In this document: positions 1-7,510 of the stretch, piece after piece
Layout of the letters: every line of letters starts with the position of its first letter
How positions within the stretch are numbered: the first letter of the stretch is position 1
Assembly: GCA_937958475.1 (NCBI GenBank)
Contig: CALFXR010000222.1
Coordinates: 13,346-77,345, forward strand
Reading direction: 5' to 3'
Length of the DNA: 64,000 bases
DNA from: an uncultured Mesorhizobium sp.
Lineage (GTDB): Bacteria > Pseudomonadota > Alphaproteobacteria > Rhizobiales > Rhizobiaceae
The notes under the pieces: model-generated
The model's database searches: none
Told to the model about the DNA's origin: nothing
The model's input: the letters and a program-made list of their open reading frames with translations, nothing else
Made by a program: the position numbers and the translations under genes

Positions 1-1
1 G

Positions 2-157
2 CCGGCGGACGGCATCGCGGTCACCTGCGACCGCCGCTACCTGCGCGAGGTCAGGATCTGCATGACGAAGGATCTCGCCTTCCGCCCCTGTCCGGAGGTC
101 GACCGCAGGGCGTGCGAACTGGACAGGGCCGTGATGCCGCCGGTGCGCGGCGGATAG
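2..157 (+). CDS. Ribonuclease T2 family protein, C-terminal fragment
   Basis: The window opens inside a gene; only the last 51 codons are present, ending at TAG 155-157. The tail has three cysteines and a stretch reading REVRICMTKDLAFRPCP, which I recognise as the C-terminal part of the alphaproteobacterial ribonuclease T2 family, usually secreted endoribonucleases with disulfide bonds. The catalytic histidine motifs would lie upstream of the window, so activity cannot be judged. The assignment rests on a short tail and is tentative. It runs in the same direction as the glutathione transferase that follows after about 130 bases. Confidence 0.55.
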   Translation, partial: PADGIAVTCDRRYLREVRICMTKDLAFRPCPEVDRRACELDRAVMPPVRGG

Positions 158-285
158 TCCGCGCCGGGCGGTTTTTCCATCGGTCCAGCGACGCGTTCTG
201 GTGACAAGGACGGCCGCGGCGCAATAGGCTCCGGCCGTCCGAATCCCGGGGGCGCCGGGATATCAACCCAGGGAGCCGGCCCGCC

Positions 286-882
286 ATGCCCAAGATCCTC
301 TATTCCTCCGCCTCGCCCTACAGCGCCAAGGTGCGCATGGCCGCCGCCTATGCCGGCATCGAGGCCGAGTCGGTTTCGACCGACACCAATGCGGAACCGG
401 CGCTGCTCGTCGACAACAACCCGCTGGGCAAGATCCCGGTGCTGATCACCGACGCGGGCGAGGCCGTCTACGACAGCCGCGCGATCACGCAGTATCTCAA
501 CCGCGAATCGAAGAACCGGCTGTTTCCGCGCAACCCCGCGAAACGGACCGAGGCCGAGCGCCTGGAAGCGTTGGCCGACGGCATCGCCGACTGCCTTCTC
601 GCCCATGTCTACGAACGCCGCTTCCGGCCGGAGGAGAAGATCCACCAGGACTGGCTGGACAAGCAGTGGAAGAAGGTGACGCGGGCGCTCGACCACCTCA
701 ACGCGACGCCGCCGAAGCTGCCGAAGACGATCACCGCGGGCCATCTCGCGCTGCGCGCCACGCTCGGCTACCTCGCCCTGCGCTTCGACGGCAAGTGGGA
801 AAAAGGCCGCGGCAAGCTGAAGCGCTGGGCGGCGCGCTTCGACGAGAAGTTCCCGGACCTGGTGCAATACCTGCCGAAGTAG
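286..882 (+). CDS. Glutathione S-transferase family protein
   Basis: A 198-residue cytosolic GST-fold protein, typical family length. The N-terminal thioredoxin-like domain (about residues 1-75) shows the SPYSAKVRM stretch where the catalytic Ser/Cys/Tyr usually lies, then NPLGKIPVL with the cis-proline, and DSRAITQYL, the glutathione-contacting Asp-Ser pair. The rest is the all-helical C-terminal domain. The ATG is preceded by AGGGAG at 271-276, supporting this start. Substrate cannot be inferred. A second, unrelated GST lies at 12548-13240. It ends 38 bases before a strong hairpin terminator. Confidence 0.85.
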   Translation: MPKILYSSASPYSAKVRMAAAYAGIEAESVSTDTNAEPALLVDNNPLGKIPVLITDAGEAVYDSRAITQYLNRESKNRLFPRNPAKRTEAERLEALADGIADCLLAHVYERRFRPEEKIHQDWLDKQWKKVTRALDHLNATPPKLPKTITAGHLALRATLGYLALRFDGKWEKGRGKLKRWAARFDEKFPDLVQYLPK

Positions 883-920
883 GCGCGGGACCGGCGGCGA
901 CGGCCGCCCGTTCGAACGAA

Positions 921-948
921 GAAAGCCGGGCGCGACGGCCCGGCTTTC
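921..948. terminator. Bidirectional hairpin terminator
   Basis: An 11-bp perfect stem (GAAAGCCGGGC at 921-931 pairing with 938-948) with a 6-base loop lies between two convergent genes, the GST and the porin. Both arms carry a short A or T tract, so it can serve transcripts from either side. Confidence 0.7.
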
Positions 949-971
949 CCGTTTCCCGATAAGGGGATGCG

Positions 972-1634
972 TCAGAACTTCATGCCGATGCCGAAGGTGA
1001 CGCGGTTGTCGTGCGAGGAGACCGACTGGTCGCCGCTGCCGGTGTTGAAGGTGCGGCTGCCGAAGTCCGTGTAGCGGTACTCGATGCGGCCGAAGACGTT
1101 TTCCGTCATCTTCACGTCGATGCCGGCGCCGGCGGTCCAGCCGACCAGCGTGTTGCGGTCGCTGCCGGCGACGTCGCTGATCTTCAGGCTCTGCGCGGCG
1201 CCGCCGGCCGTGCCGTAGACCAGCACGTCGTCGGTGACCGCCACGCCCATGCGGGCGCGCAGCGAGGCGTCGAGGCTGGACTTCGAATCCACCCCGGCAT
1301 TGTCGCCGGACAGGTTGGCCCAGTTGAGGTCGGCCTCGCCGCCGAAGACGAACATGCCGTTCTGGAAGTTGTAGCCGCCGAAGGCGCCGCCGACGAAGCC
1401 GCTGGTGTTGATGTCGACGCCGGGCGTGCGGGTCCTGCCGGAGAAGCCGTAACCGAGCGAGACGCCGGCATAGGGGCCCGACCAGGTGTTGACCGGCGGT
1501 GTCTCCAGCGGCGCGGCCGGTGCCGGCGGCTCCTCGTAGACCACGTCGGCGGCATGGGCGGGTACCATGCCGATCATGGCGACGAGACCGGCCGCGAGCG
1601 CGGTCGACCGGGCGAAAGCGATGTTGGCTGACAT
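972..1634 (-). CDS. Omp25/Omp31-like outer-membrane beta-barrel protein
   Basis: A 220-residue protein with a cleavable signal peptide (MSANIAFARSTALAAGLVAM then a cut after AHA) followed by a short Pro/Glu-rich linker and an eight-stranded-barrel-type sequence: NTWSGPYAGVSLGYGFSG, GGYNFQNGMFVFGGEADL, and the terminal phenylalanine in the last strand VTFGIGMKF. This is the opacity/Omp25 porin family abundant in Rhizobiales outer membranes. I chose the ATG at 1634 because AAGGAGTT (complement of 1642-1649) sits just upstream and the signal peptide starts there; the open frame extends further without a better start. Divergent from the SDR gene across 379 bases. Confidence 0.85.
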   Translation of the reverse strand: MSANIAFARSTALAAGLVAMIGMVPAHAADVVYEEPPAPAAPLETPPVNTWSGPYAGVSLGYGFSGRTRTPGVDINTSGFVGGAFGGYNFQNGMFVFGGEADLNWANLSGDNAGVDSKSSLDASLRARMGVAVTDDVLVYGTAGGAAQSLKISDVAGSDRNTLVGWTAGAGIDVKMTENVFGRIEYRYTDFGSRTFNTGSGDQSVSSHDNRVTFGIGMKF

Positions 1635-1862
1635 TGTTCTTAACTCCTTAGCCACAGGAACTCTGCAATTCCGTTTGATCATCACCCCGCCGTCGGGGCG
1701 GAAACGGTCGGGGCGTCGTGCGGTTCCGAATGTCGTGAGGAATTGAGGCGCAACCGTTCCGACAATCGGGTCATTCCCTGGCGCGAATGCGGCCGAACCG
1801 GGACGTTGCGCGATGGCAACAGGCCTGTCAGGAACCTGCACATTTTCAACGTGTTGGGCGCT

Positions 1863-1890
1863 TTGAAGCGGGATGGCGCCGCCCTATATT
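1863..1890 (+). promoter_or_regulatory. Candidate sigma-70 promoter for the SDR-uvrC operon
   Basis: In the 379-base divergent spacer 1635-2013, TTGAAG (1863-1868) and TATATT (1885-1890) are separated by 16 bases. The rest of the spacer shows no coding sequence on either strand that I can support. Confidence 0.35.
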
Positions 1891-2013
1891 GGCCTTTCGG
1901 CCCCGTCGGACGGGCCCGACCGGGAAGGCGTCGCCACATGGCCGCCTCAGGAATTGCCGGTTCGTAAACGAAGAAGGGCGCCGCGCGGCGCCGATCCGAA
2001 CCGGGGGGACGAC

Positions 2014-2778
2014 ATGGCCGAGGGCCCGAAGACCGCACTTGTGACCGGAGGAGCACGCCGCATCGGCCGGGCCATCGTCGAGGATCTCGCGGCGAACGGG
2101 TTCGCCGTGGCGATCCACGCGCACCGGTCGACGGATCAGGCCGAAGCGCTCGGCCGGTCGATCGCGGAGCGCGGCGGGCGCGCAGTCGTCGTCGAGGCCG
2201 ATCTCGGCGACCCGAACGCGGTCGCCGGTCTCGTCGGCGAGGCCGCCTCGCTGCTCGGCCCGGTCGGCCTGCTCGTCAACAACGCCTCGGCCTTCGAACC
2301 CGATACCGTCGAGGATTTCGACTGGGACAGCTGGGACCGGCATTTCGCCCTGCACCTGAAGGCGCCGGTGATGCTGGCCCGCCAGATCGCCGCGGGCCTG
2401 GCCGGCGGGCAGGAGGGCCTCGTCGTCAACATCATCGACGAGCGCGTGCTCCGGCTGAACCCGCGCTACTTCTCCTACACGCTGTCCAAGGCGGCGCTGT
2501 GGACGGCGACGCAGACCATGGCGCAGGCTTTCGGGCCGCGGGTCCGCGTCAACGCGATCGGCCCGGGCCCGACGCTGGCCAACGTCCGCCAACGACCGGA
2601 GGATTTCCAGGCGCAGCTCGACGGGCTGATCCTCGGACGCGGGCCGGAGCTCGCCGAATTCGGCGCGACGGTCCGCTATCTCTGGCATGCCCGTTCCGTG
2701 ACCGGCCAGATGATCGCCATCGACGGCGGCCAGCATCTTGCGTGGGAAACGCCGGATGTGACAGGCATGAACGAATGA
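2014..2778 (+). CDS. Short-chain dehydrogenase/reductase (pteridine reductase-like)
   Basis: A 254-residue classical SDR, cytosolic and NADPH-linked by family. The cofactor motif TGGARRIGRAI is at residues 9-19; its Arg-Arg after the glycines is typical of FolM/pteridine-reductase-like SDRs. NNASAF follows as the structural Asn motif, and the catalytic Tyr-Lys pair is in YTLSKAAL. The ATG at 2014 was chosen because the fold begins there and a G-rich site (GGGGGGA) precedes it. Its stop overlaps the uvrC start (ATGA, 2775-2778), so the two are probably cotranscribed. The exact substrate is not evident. Confidence 0.85.
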   Translation: MAEGPKTALVTGGARRIGRAIVEDLAANGFAVAIHAHRSTDQAEALGRSIAERGGRAVVVEADLGDPNAVAGLVGEAASLLGPVGLLVNNASAFEPDTVEDFDWDSWDRHFALHLKAPVMLARQIAAGLAGGQEGLVVNIIDERVLRLNPRYFSYTLSKAALWTATQTMAQAFGPRVRVNAIGPGPTLANVRQRPEDFQAQLDGLILGRGPELAEFGATVRYLWHARSVTGQMIAIDGGQHLAWETPDVTGMNE

Positions 2779-4829
2779 GTCCTACCAGACCGCCCATCCC
2801 AGCGCGCCGCGGCCAGTCGGCGGCCGACGACGACGTCGCCGGCTTCCTGCCCGGCGACGAAGCCGACGACGACGCCGTCGAGGCCGTCGAAGTCTTGCCC
2901 GGCGAGGCGGTGGCGGCGATTCCCTTCACGAGGATCGAGTTCGAGGCGGCGGAAGTCACCGGCGACACCGGAGCCGGCGTCATCCAGGAACTGGTCAAGC
3001 GCCTGCCCAACCAGCCGGGCGTCTACCGCATGATGAACGCGGCCGGCGACGTGCTCTATGTCGGCAAGGCGCGCAGCCTGAAGAAGCGCGTCACCGCCTA
3101 TGCGCAGGGCCGCTTCCACACCAGCCGCATCGGCCGCATGGTCGGCGAGACGGCGTCGATGGAGTTCGTCGTCACCCGCACGGAGACCGAGGCGCTCCTG
3201 CTGGAAGCGAATCTCATCAAGAGGTTGCGGCCGCGCTTCAACGTGTTGATGCGGGACGACAAGTCGTTCCCCTACATCATGCTGACCGGCGACCATGCCT
3301 CGCCCGGCATCTTCAAGCACCGCGGCGCGCGCTCGCGCAAGGGCGAGTATTTCGGTCCCTTCGCCTCCGCCGGCGCGGTCGACCGCACGATCAACGCGCT
3401 GCAGCGGGCGTTCCTCCTCCGCACCTGCACGGACTCGGTGTTCGAGACGCGGACGCGGCCGTGCCTGCTCTACCAGATCAAGCGCTGCTCGGCCCCCTGC
3501 ACCGGCGAGATCTCCGCCGACGACTACGCCGAACTGGTCGAAGAGGCGAAGGACTTCCTGTCGGGCCGCAGCCAGGGGGTGAAGGCGCAGATATCGGCAG
3601 CGATGCAGGAGGCGGCGGAGGCGCTCGACTTCGAGCGCGCCGCCATCTACCGCGACCGCCTCGCGGCGCTGTCGCACGTGCAGAGCCACCAGGGCATCAA
3701 TCCGCAGTCGGTGGAAGAGGCCGACGTCTTCGCCATCCACCAGGAAGGCGGGCAGAACTGCATCCAGGTGTTCTTCTTCCGCACCGGGCAAAACTGGGGC
3801 AACCGCGCCTACTTCCCCAAGGCCGACCCGGCGCTGGAGGCAGGCGAAGTGCTCGGCTCGTTCCTCGCCCAGTTCTACGACGACAAGCCGTGCCCGCGCC
3901 TCGTCCTGCTTTCCCATGCGGTCGAGGAGCAGGCCCTGCTGGCCGAGGCGCTGTCGACGCGCGCCGGGCACAAGGTGACGGTCTCGGTGCCGCAGCGCGG
4001 CGAGAAGAAGGACCTCGCCGACAACGCGCTGCAGAACGCCCGCGAGGCGCTGGGCAGGCGGCTGGCGGAGACGTCGACGCAGGCGCGGCTGCTCGACGGC
4101 TTCGCCGAGACGTTCGGCCTGGAGAAGGCGCCGCAGCGCATCGAGGTCTACGACAACTCGCACATCATGGGCACCAACGCCGTCGGCGCCATGATCGTCG
4201 CGGGACCGGAAGGCTTCGTGAAGAACCAGTACCGCAAGTTCAACATACGCTCGACGGCGATCACGCCGGGCGACGACTTCGGCATGATGCGCGAGGTCAT
4301 GGAGCGGCGTTTCTCGCGGCTCCTGAAGGAGCACGGCAACGATGAGGACGGCGAGGACGACGCCGCCGGGATTCCTGCCTGGCCTGACGTCATCCTCATC
4401 GACGGCGGCCAGGGCCAGATGAGCGCTGTGCGCGGCATCCTCTCGGCGCTCGGCGTCGCCGACAAGGTCGCCGCGATCGGCGTCGCCAAGGGAGCGGACC
4501 GCGACGCCGGCCGCGAGCGCTTCTTCGTCGAGGGGCGCGATTCCTTCAGCCTGCCCGTCCGCGACCCCGTGCTCTACTTCGTCCAGCGCCTGCGCGACGA
4601 GGCCCACCGATTCGCCATCGGATCGCACCGGGCGCGGCGCAAGAAGGAGATGGTGAAGAGCCCGCTCGACGAGATCGCCGGAATCGGTCCAAGCAGAAAA
4701 AGGGCGCTGCTCATGCATTTCGGCACGGCCAAGGCGGTCGGCCGTGCGGCGATGGAAGATCTCGTCCGCGTCGAGGGAATATCGGAATCCGTGGCGCGGC
4801 TGGTATACGATCACTTTCACGAGAATTGA
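2775..4829 (+). CDS. uvrC: Excinuclease ABC subunit C
   Basis: UvrC makes both incisions in nucleotide-excision repair together with UvrA and UvrB. The 684-residue protein has an acidic N-terminal extension of about 75 residues, then the GIY-YIG nuclease (NQPGVYRMM from residue 79, LYVGKARSLKKRV), a Cys-rich segment, the UVR/UvrB-interacting region (about 270-310), the RNase-H-like 5'-incision domain (EVYDNSHIMG, VILIDGGQGQ) and a C-terminal helix-hairpin-helix pair. An acidic insert (GNDEDGEDDAA) lies before the DGG motif. It starts by ATGA overlap with the SDR. The last codons and stop lie inside a direct repeat that bounds a foreign segment, although the reading frame is intact. Confidence 0.97.
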   Translation: MSPTRPPIPARRGQSAADDDVAGFLPGDEADDDAVEAVEVLPGEAVAAIPFTRIEFEAAEVTGDTGAGVIQELVKRLPNQPGVYRMMNAAGDVLYVGKARSLKKRVTAYAQGRFHTSRIGRMVGETASMEFVVTRTETEALLLEANLIKRLRPRFNVLMRDDKSFPYIMLTGDHASPGIFKHRGARSRKGEYFGPFASAGAVDRTINALQRAFLLRTCTDSVFETRTRPCLLYQIKRCSAPCTGEISADDYAELVEEAKDFLSGRSQGVKAQISAAMQEAAEALDFERAAIYRDRLAALSHVQSHQGINPQSVEEADVFAIHQEGGQNCIQVFFFRTGQNWGNRAYFPKADPALEAGEVLGSFLAQFYDDKPCPRLVLLSHAVEEQALLAEALSTRAGHKVTVSVPQRGEKKDLADNALQNAREALGRRLAETSTQARLLDGFAETFGLEKAPQRIEVYDNSHIMGTNAVGAMIVAGPEGFVKNQYRKFNIRSTAITPGDDFGMMREVMERRFSRLLKEHGNDEDGEDDAAGIPAWPDVILIDGGQGQMSAVRGILSALGVADKVAAIGVAKGADRDAGRERFFVEGRDSFSLPVRDPVLYFVQRLRDEAHRFAIGSHRARRKKEMVKSPLDEIAGIGPSRKRALLMHFGTAKAVGRAAMEDLVRVEGISESVARLVYDHFHEN

Positions 4830-4841
4830 TTGGCGCAGCCG
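4819..4841 (+). repeat. Left copy of 23-bp direct repeat (candidate att site)
   Basis: This 23-base sequence covers the last uvrC codons and stop, and recurs at 5931-5953 with one mismatch (g/a at 4835). The octamer GTATACGA also precedes both copies (4803-4810 and 5910-5917), at slightly different spacing. The pair brackets about 1.1 kb of atypical DNA. Confidence 0.75.
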
Positions 4842-5177
4842 ACGCTGAATGCGGGGCATCGGTCGAGAACCAACGCACTAAATTAGATATTTTCTTCGGC
4901 CAGCCTGAAGCGCGGGCTGGATGTTGCAGGCCTGTCGAGGGACGGATTGAGGGACATCATCGCGGGGACGCCGCGTGAACGACACCGCGGTCGCGCACGA
5001 GCGGAGGCCGCCGGGCGTCAATCCGGCGTCCGTGGCGCTGTCCAAGGTCGTTGTCGTGGCCCGTAAACAACGCAATTCGGATCGATGCGCTGGGAAGACG
5101 CGCCCGCGTTCGATTGCTGCCGGCCGGCGTTGTCGGGAACGCCTACCGCCTGCTGATCCTGGCTGCGCTGCGCAAAT

Positions 5178-5321
5178 GAGGTTCACGGGCACGACGACGC
5201 GCTGGCCGAGCGCGCTCTCGCCCGTTCGCCGAGAGACAGTTTCCAGAAGGCCTATCGGCGCTCGACCGCCGTCGAGTGTCGGCGCCAACTCATGCAGGAA
5301 TGTGCCAGTCGTGTCGCCTGA
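5178..5321 (+). pseudogene. Tyrosine integrase (P4 type) 3' remnant
   Basis: The frame beginning at GAG 5178 and stopping at TGA 5319-5321 reads LAERALARSPRDSFQKAYRR and then a basic stretch ending RRQLMQECASRVA. This matches the C-terminal end of P4-like integrases, where the active-site tyrosine sits in an AYRR motif followed by KRR.LMEAWA. There is no start codon or upstream catalytic domain in the same frame. A short RLLILAALR-like segment in another frame (5144-5176) may be a further piece. Recognition is from memory of the family, so confidence is moderate. Confidence 0.55.
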
Positions 5322-5331
5322 TCGGCGCCGC

Positions 5332-5640
5332 TCAGTCCGCGAGACCAAGGAACATCGCGATGTACTGGTCGACCATGCGCAAGGTTGCCGCGTCCAATCG
5401 ACCCGCCGTGGCGGCAATATGCGCTCGTGGGAGCGATGTGATCCTGCTAAAAGCGATCTGCGAAGGTACGCTAACGCCGTTCCGCTCGTCAGGCATCACG
5501 TTGATGCGCAACAGCGGCAAGTCAAGCATCTGCGATGTCAGCGGAATCACCGTAACAGTGGACGTCGCATCGAAGACCTGGCTCTGTACAACCAGCATCG
5601 GCCGGCCGTTGGCGATCACGATATCGCCACGCTTGGTCAT
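5332..5640 (-). CDS. MazF/PemK-like type II toxin
   Basis: A 102-residue protein of the CcdB/PemK/MazF fold, whose members are mostly ribosome-independent mRNA endonucleases. It begins MTKRGDIVIANG, the hallmark GDI start of the first beta-strand, followed by VVQSQVFDATSTVTVIPLTS and a Pro-Ser segment (VSVPSQI) near the usual catalytic Ser/Thr. The chosen ATG at 5640 overlaps the antitoxin stop (ATGA), the standard arrangement for translational coupling. It lies within the uvrC-proximal element. Length is normal and there is no frame disruption, so it may be active. Confidence 0.8.
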   Translation of the reverse strand: MTKRGDIVIANGRPMLVVQSQVFDATSTVTVIPLTSQMLDLPLLRINVMPDERNGVSVPSQIAFSRITSLPRAHIAATAGRLDAATLRMVDQYIAMFLGLAD

Positions 5641-5849
5641 AGAGGCAGGTCTTTGAGCGTCTCTGTCGCGGCCCATTCGGTGAAGGCGTCGAGTTCTGGA
5701 TCGATCAACTGCGCCTCCAGACGCGATTGCCGATGCGCCTCGCGCACGAAAGCGGGCGATGACGTGTCACGCACCCACATTTGCACTAGTCGATACCCCT
5801 GCTCGCGCATTGCGTCGCGATGCCTGCGGACGCGCAATGTCGAAACCAT
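5637..5849 (-). CDS. MazE-family antitoxin (DUF3018-like)
   Basis: A 70-residue protein starting MVSTLRVRRHRDAMREQGYR and continuing LVQMWVRDTSSPAFVREAHRQS, the pattern of the short DUF3018/MazE-like antitoxins: an N-terminal basic DNA-binding part and an acidic C-terminal tail that neutralises the toxin. I chose ATG 5849, with GGAG about eight bases upstream; the open frame runs further but into the operator. Two palindromes and a promoter lie just upstream, as expected for an autoregulated pair. Confidence 0.8.
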   Translation of the reverse strand: MVSTLRVRRHRDAMREQGYRLVQMWVRDTSSPAFVREAHRQSRLEAQLIDPELDAFTEWAATETLKDLPL

Positions 5850-5865
5850 AGAGATCTCTCCACTC

Positions 5866-5903
5866 GTTTCATGAAACATACGCGTTTCATGAAACGGCGT
5901 CAA
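5866..5903 (-). promoter_or_regulatory. Antitoxin-toxin promoter with twin palindromic operators
   Basis: On the minus strand TTGACG (5903-5898) and TATGTT (5880-5875) are 17 bases apart, a good sigma-70 promoter. Two identical 12-bp palindromes GTTTCATGAAAC lie at 5866-5877 and 5884-5895, 18 bases start to start. One covers part of the -10 hexamer and the other fills the spacer, so a bound antitoxin would block RNA polymerase. Confidence 0.75.
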
Positions 5904-5930
5904 ACGCGAGTATACGACAGCCGATTTTTT

Positions 5931-5953
5931 ACGAGAATTGATTGGCACAGCCG
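5931..5953 (+). repeat. Right copy of 23-bp direct repeat (candidate att site)
   Basis: This copy repeats 4819-4841 with one mismatch, lies just upstream of pgsA and includes a second vestigial uvrC-like end (GAATTGATTGG). It forms the right boundary of the inserted segment. Confidence 0.75.
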
Positions 5954-6039
5954 GCCCTTTCCGCCGAGTCCGGGCGGAGGGAGGTTGACCCGCCGCATGC
6001 CTCTCTGATTTGAGTAGACCCGCACGAGCTCAGGAAGAC

Positions 6040-6630
6040 ATGGCAAAACGCGCATTCAACCTGCCCAACATGCTGACCTACGGCCGCATCGTGGCGGTGC
6101 CGTTGATCGTGCTGTGCTTCTTCCTGGAAGGCCGGCTGAAGTCGAGCGACTTCGCCCGCTGGTCGGCGCTGTTCATCTTTGCCGCGGCGAGCATCACCGA
6201 CTATTTCGACGGCTATCTCGCTCGTGCCTGGCAGCAGACGTCGAACATCGGCCGCATGCTCGACCCGATCGCCGACAAGCTGCTGGTCTCGACCTGCCTG
6301 TTGCTGCTCGCGGCCGACACCGACCGCACCATCGCCGGCTGGTCGCTGTGGGCGGCGATCATCATCCTGTGCCGCGAGATCCTCGTCTCGGGCCTGCGCG
6401 AGTATCTCGCGGGGTTGAAGGTCAGCGTACCGGTGACGCAGCTCGCCAAGTGGAAGACGACCATCCAGATGCTCGCCATCGGCATGCTGCTGGCCGGCCC
6501 CGCCCTCGACAAGCTGCTGCCCTATTCGACGCAGGCCGGCATCGCGCTCCTGTGGATCTCCGCGATCGTGACGCTCTACACCGGCTACGACTACTTCCGC
6601 GCCGGGCTGAAGCACATCATAGACGAGTAG
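6040..6630 (+). CDS. pgsA: CDP-diacylglycerol--glycerol-3-phosphate 3-phosphatidyltransferase
   Basis: This 196-residue inner-membrane enzyme makes phosphatidylglycerol phosphate, the committed step to phosphatidylglycerol and cardiolipin. The CDP-alcohol phosphotransferase signature D-G-x2-A-R-x8-G-x3-D-x3-D is complete in DGYLARAWQQTSNIGRMLD then PIAD (from about residue 53). N-terminal NLPNMLTYGRI is typical, and several hydrophobic helices follow. ATG 6040 has AGGAAGA just upstream; an upstream TTG at 6010 is less likely. It is followed four bases later by moaD, the usual Rhizobiales order. Confidence 0.95.
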   Translation: MAKRAFNLPNMLTYGRIVAVPLIVLCFFLEGRLKSSDFARWSALFIFAAASITDYFDGYLARAWQQTSNIGRMLDPIADKLLVSTCLLLLAADTDRTIAGWSLWAAIIILCREILVSGLREYLAGLKVSVPVTQLAKWKTTIQMLAIGMLLAGPALDKLLPYSTQAGIALLWISAIVTLYTGYDYFRAGLKHIIDE

Positions 6631-6634
6631 ACCG

Positions 6635-6889
6635 ATGACCAAGCTCATCTATTTCGCCTGGGTGCGCGAACGGATCGGCAAGGCCGAGGAAGACGTCGAC
6701 CTGCCCGAAACGGTGAAGACCGTCGCCGGCCTGCTCCTGTGGCTGAAGGGACAGGGCGACAACTATGCCGCGGCGCTCGAGCACCCGAACGTGATCCGGG
6801 TGGCGATCGACCAGGAACACGTCGACCATGCGGCGCGGATCGCGGGCGCGAGCGAGATCGCCCTGTTCCCGCCGATGACGGGCGGCTGA
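6635..6889 (+). CDS. moaD: Molybdopterin synthase sulfur carrier subunit
   Basis: An 84-residue ubiquitin-fold protein. Its C-terminal diglycine (PPMTGG) is thiocarboxylated to donate sulfur to precursor Z (cPMP) in molybdopterin synthesis. The N-terminal strand LIYFAWVRERIG and the segment EIALFPPMTGG are diagnostic. It sits four bases after pgsA and four bases before moaE, its partner in the MoaD-MoaE heterotetramer. Confidence 0.95.
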   Translation: MTKLIYFAWVRERIGKAEEDVDLPETVKTVAGLLLWLKGQGDNYAAALEHPNVIRVAIDQEHVDHAARIAGASEIALFPPMTGG

Positions 6890-6892
6890 ACC

Positions 6893-7375
6893 GTGACGTC
6901 GATGTTCGCCCCCACGGTGCGGATCCAGGCGGAAGACTTCGATACCGCCGCGGTGATCGCACGGCTGACTTCGGGGCGAACCGACGCCGGCGCGGTGGTG
7001 ACGTTCACCGGGCTCTGCCGCGACGAGGCCGGCCGGCTGTCGGCGCTCGAACTGGAGCACTATCCGGGCATGGCGGAAGCCGAGATCCGCCGCATCTGCA
7101 TCGAGGCCGCCGGCCGCTGGCCGGTGACGGGGCTGACCGCGATCCACCGGTACGGACTGATCAGGCCCGGCGAGAACATCGTGCTCGTCGTCGCCGTCTC
7201 GGCGCACCGGCACGCGGCCTTCGACGCGGCCGGCTTCGTCATGGACTTCCTGAAATCCCGCGCGCCCTTCTGGAAGAAGGAGCACCGGGTCGACGGCGAT
7301 GCCGGGCACTGGGTCGACGCGAAGGAATCCGACGACGCCGCGCTGGCCCGCTGGGCGCGCGGCCGGGCGCCCTGA
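6893..7375 (+). CDS. moaE: Molybdopterin synthase catalytic subunit
   Basis: A 160-residue MoaE. It binds cPMP and accepts sulfur from MoaD. Visible motifs are VVTFTGLCRDEAG, LELEHYPGMAE and FWKKEHRVDG, the last carrying the catalytic lysine pair. The frame begins at GTG 6893 three bases after the moaD stop; an ATG at 6902 is an alternative. Coupled to moaD. Confidence 0.95.
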   Translation: MTSMFAPTVRIQAEDFDTAAVIARLTSGRTDAGAVVTFTGLCRDEAGRLSALELEHYPGMAEAEIRRICIEAAGRWPVTGLTAIHRYGLIRPGENIVLVVAVSAHRHAAFDAAGFVMDFLKSRAPFWKKEHRVDGDAGHWVDAKESDDAALARWARGRAP

Positions 7376-7510
7376 ACGGCAGCCACGGCAGATTTGTCGC
7401 TCCCGGAAAGCCGTCATTAACGACGTCCACACATCGCCGCCGATGTTTAGACTTTGCATAGGCGCGGTAGCGTACGTTCTGCACCGTCGAAACGGCCGTG
7501 CGGCAAACTC

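Larger units (their letters stand above)
4842..5930. mobile_element. Remnant of a small integrated element at the uvrC 3' end
   Basis: This block lies between the two direct-repeat copies and separates uvrC from pgsA, which I recall as near-adjacent in related genomes. It contains an apparent integrase 3' remnant and a complete MazEF-like toxin-antitoxin pair. The stretch 4842-5177 shows no convincing gene on either strand; its long open frames lack recognisable domains and look like decayed coding sequence. The interpretation as a shrunken integrative element using the uvrC 3' end as attachment site is inference from the repeats and the remnant. Confidence 0.6.

Noticed and set aside
2676..4859. 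Very long open frame antisense to uvrC
   Set aside because: High G+C coding DNA leaves antisense frames open; the product has no recognisable domain and is rich in Arg, Ala and Asp-Arg runs, whereas the sense frame is a complete UvrC.
4878..5417. Minus-strand frame of about 180 codons in the uvrC-proximal element
   Set aside because: No family resemblance, and it overlaps the plus-strand integrase remnant and the toxin end; probably chance openness in decayed DNA.
5332..5640. Considered a cold-shock or ribosomal-type small protein instead of a MazF-like toxin
   Set aside because: The KRGDIV start, overlap with a MazE-like gene and shared operator fit the toxin reading much better.
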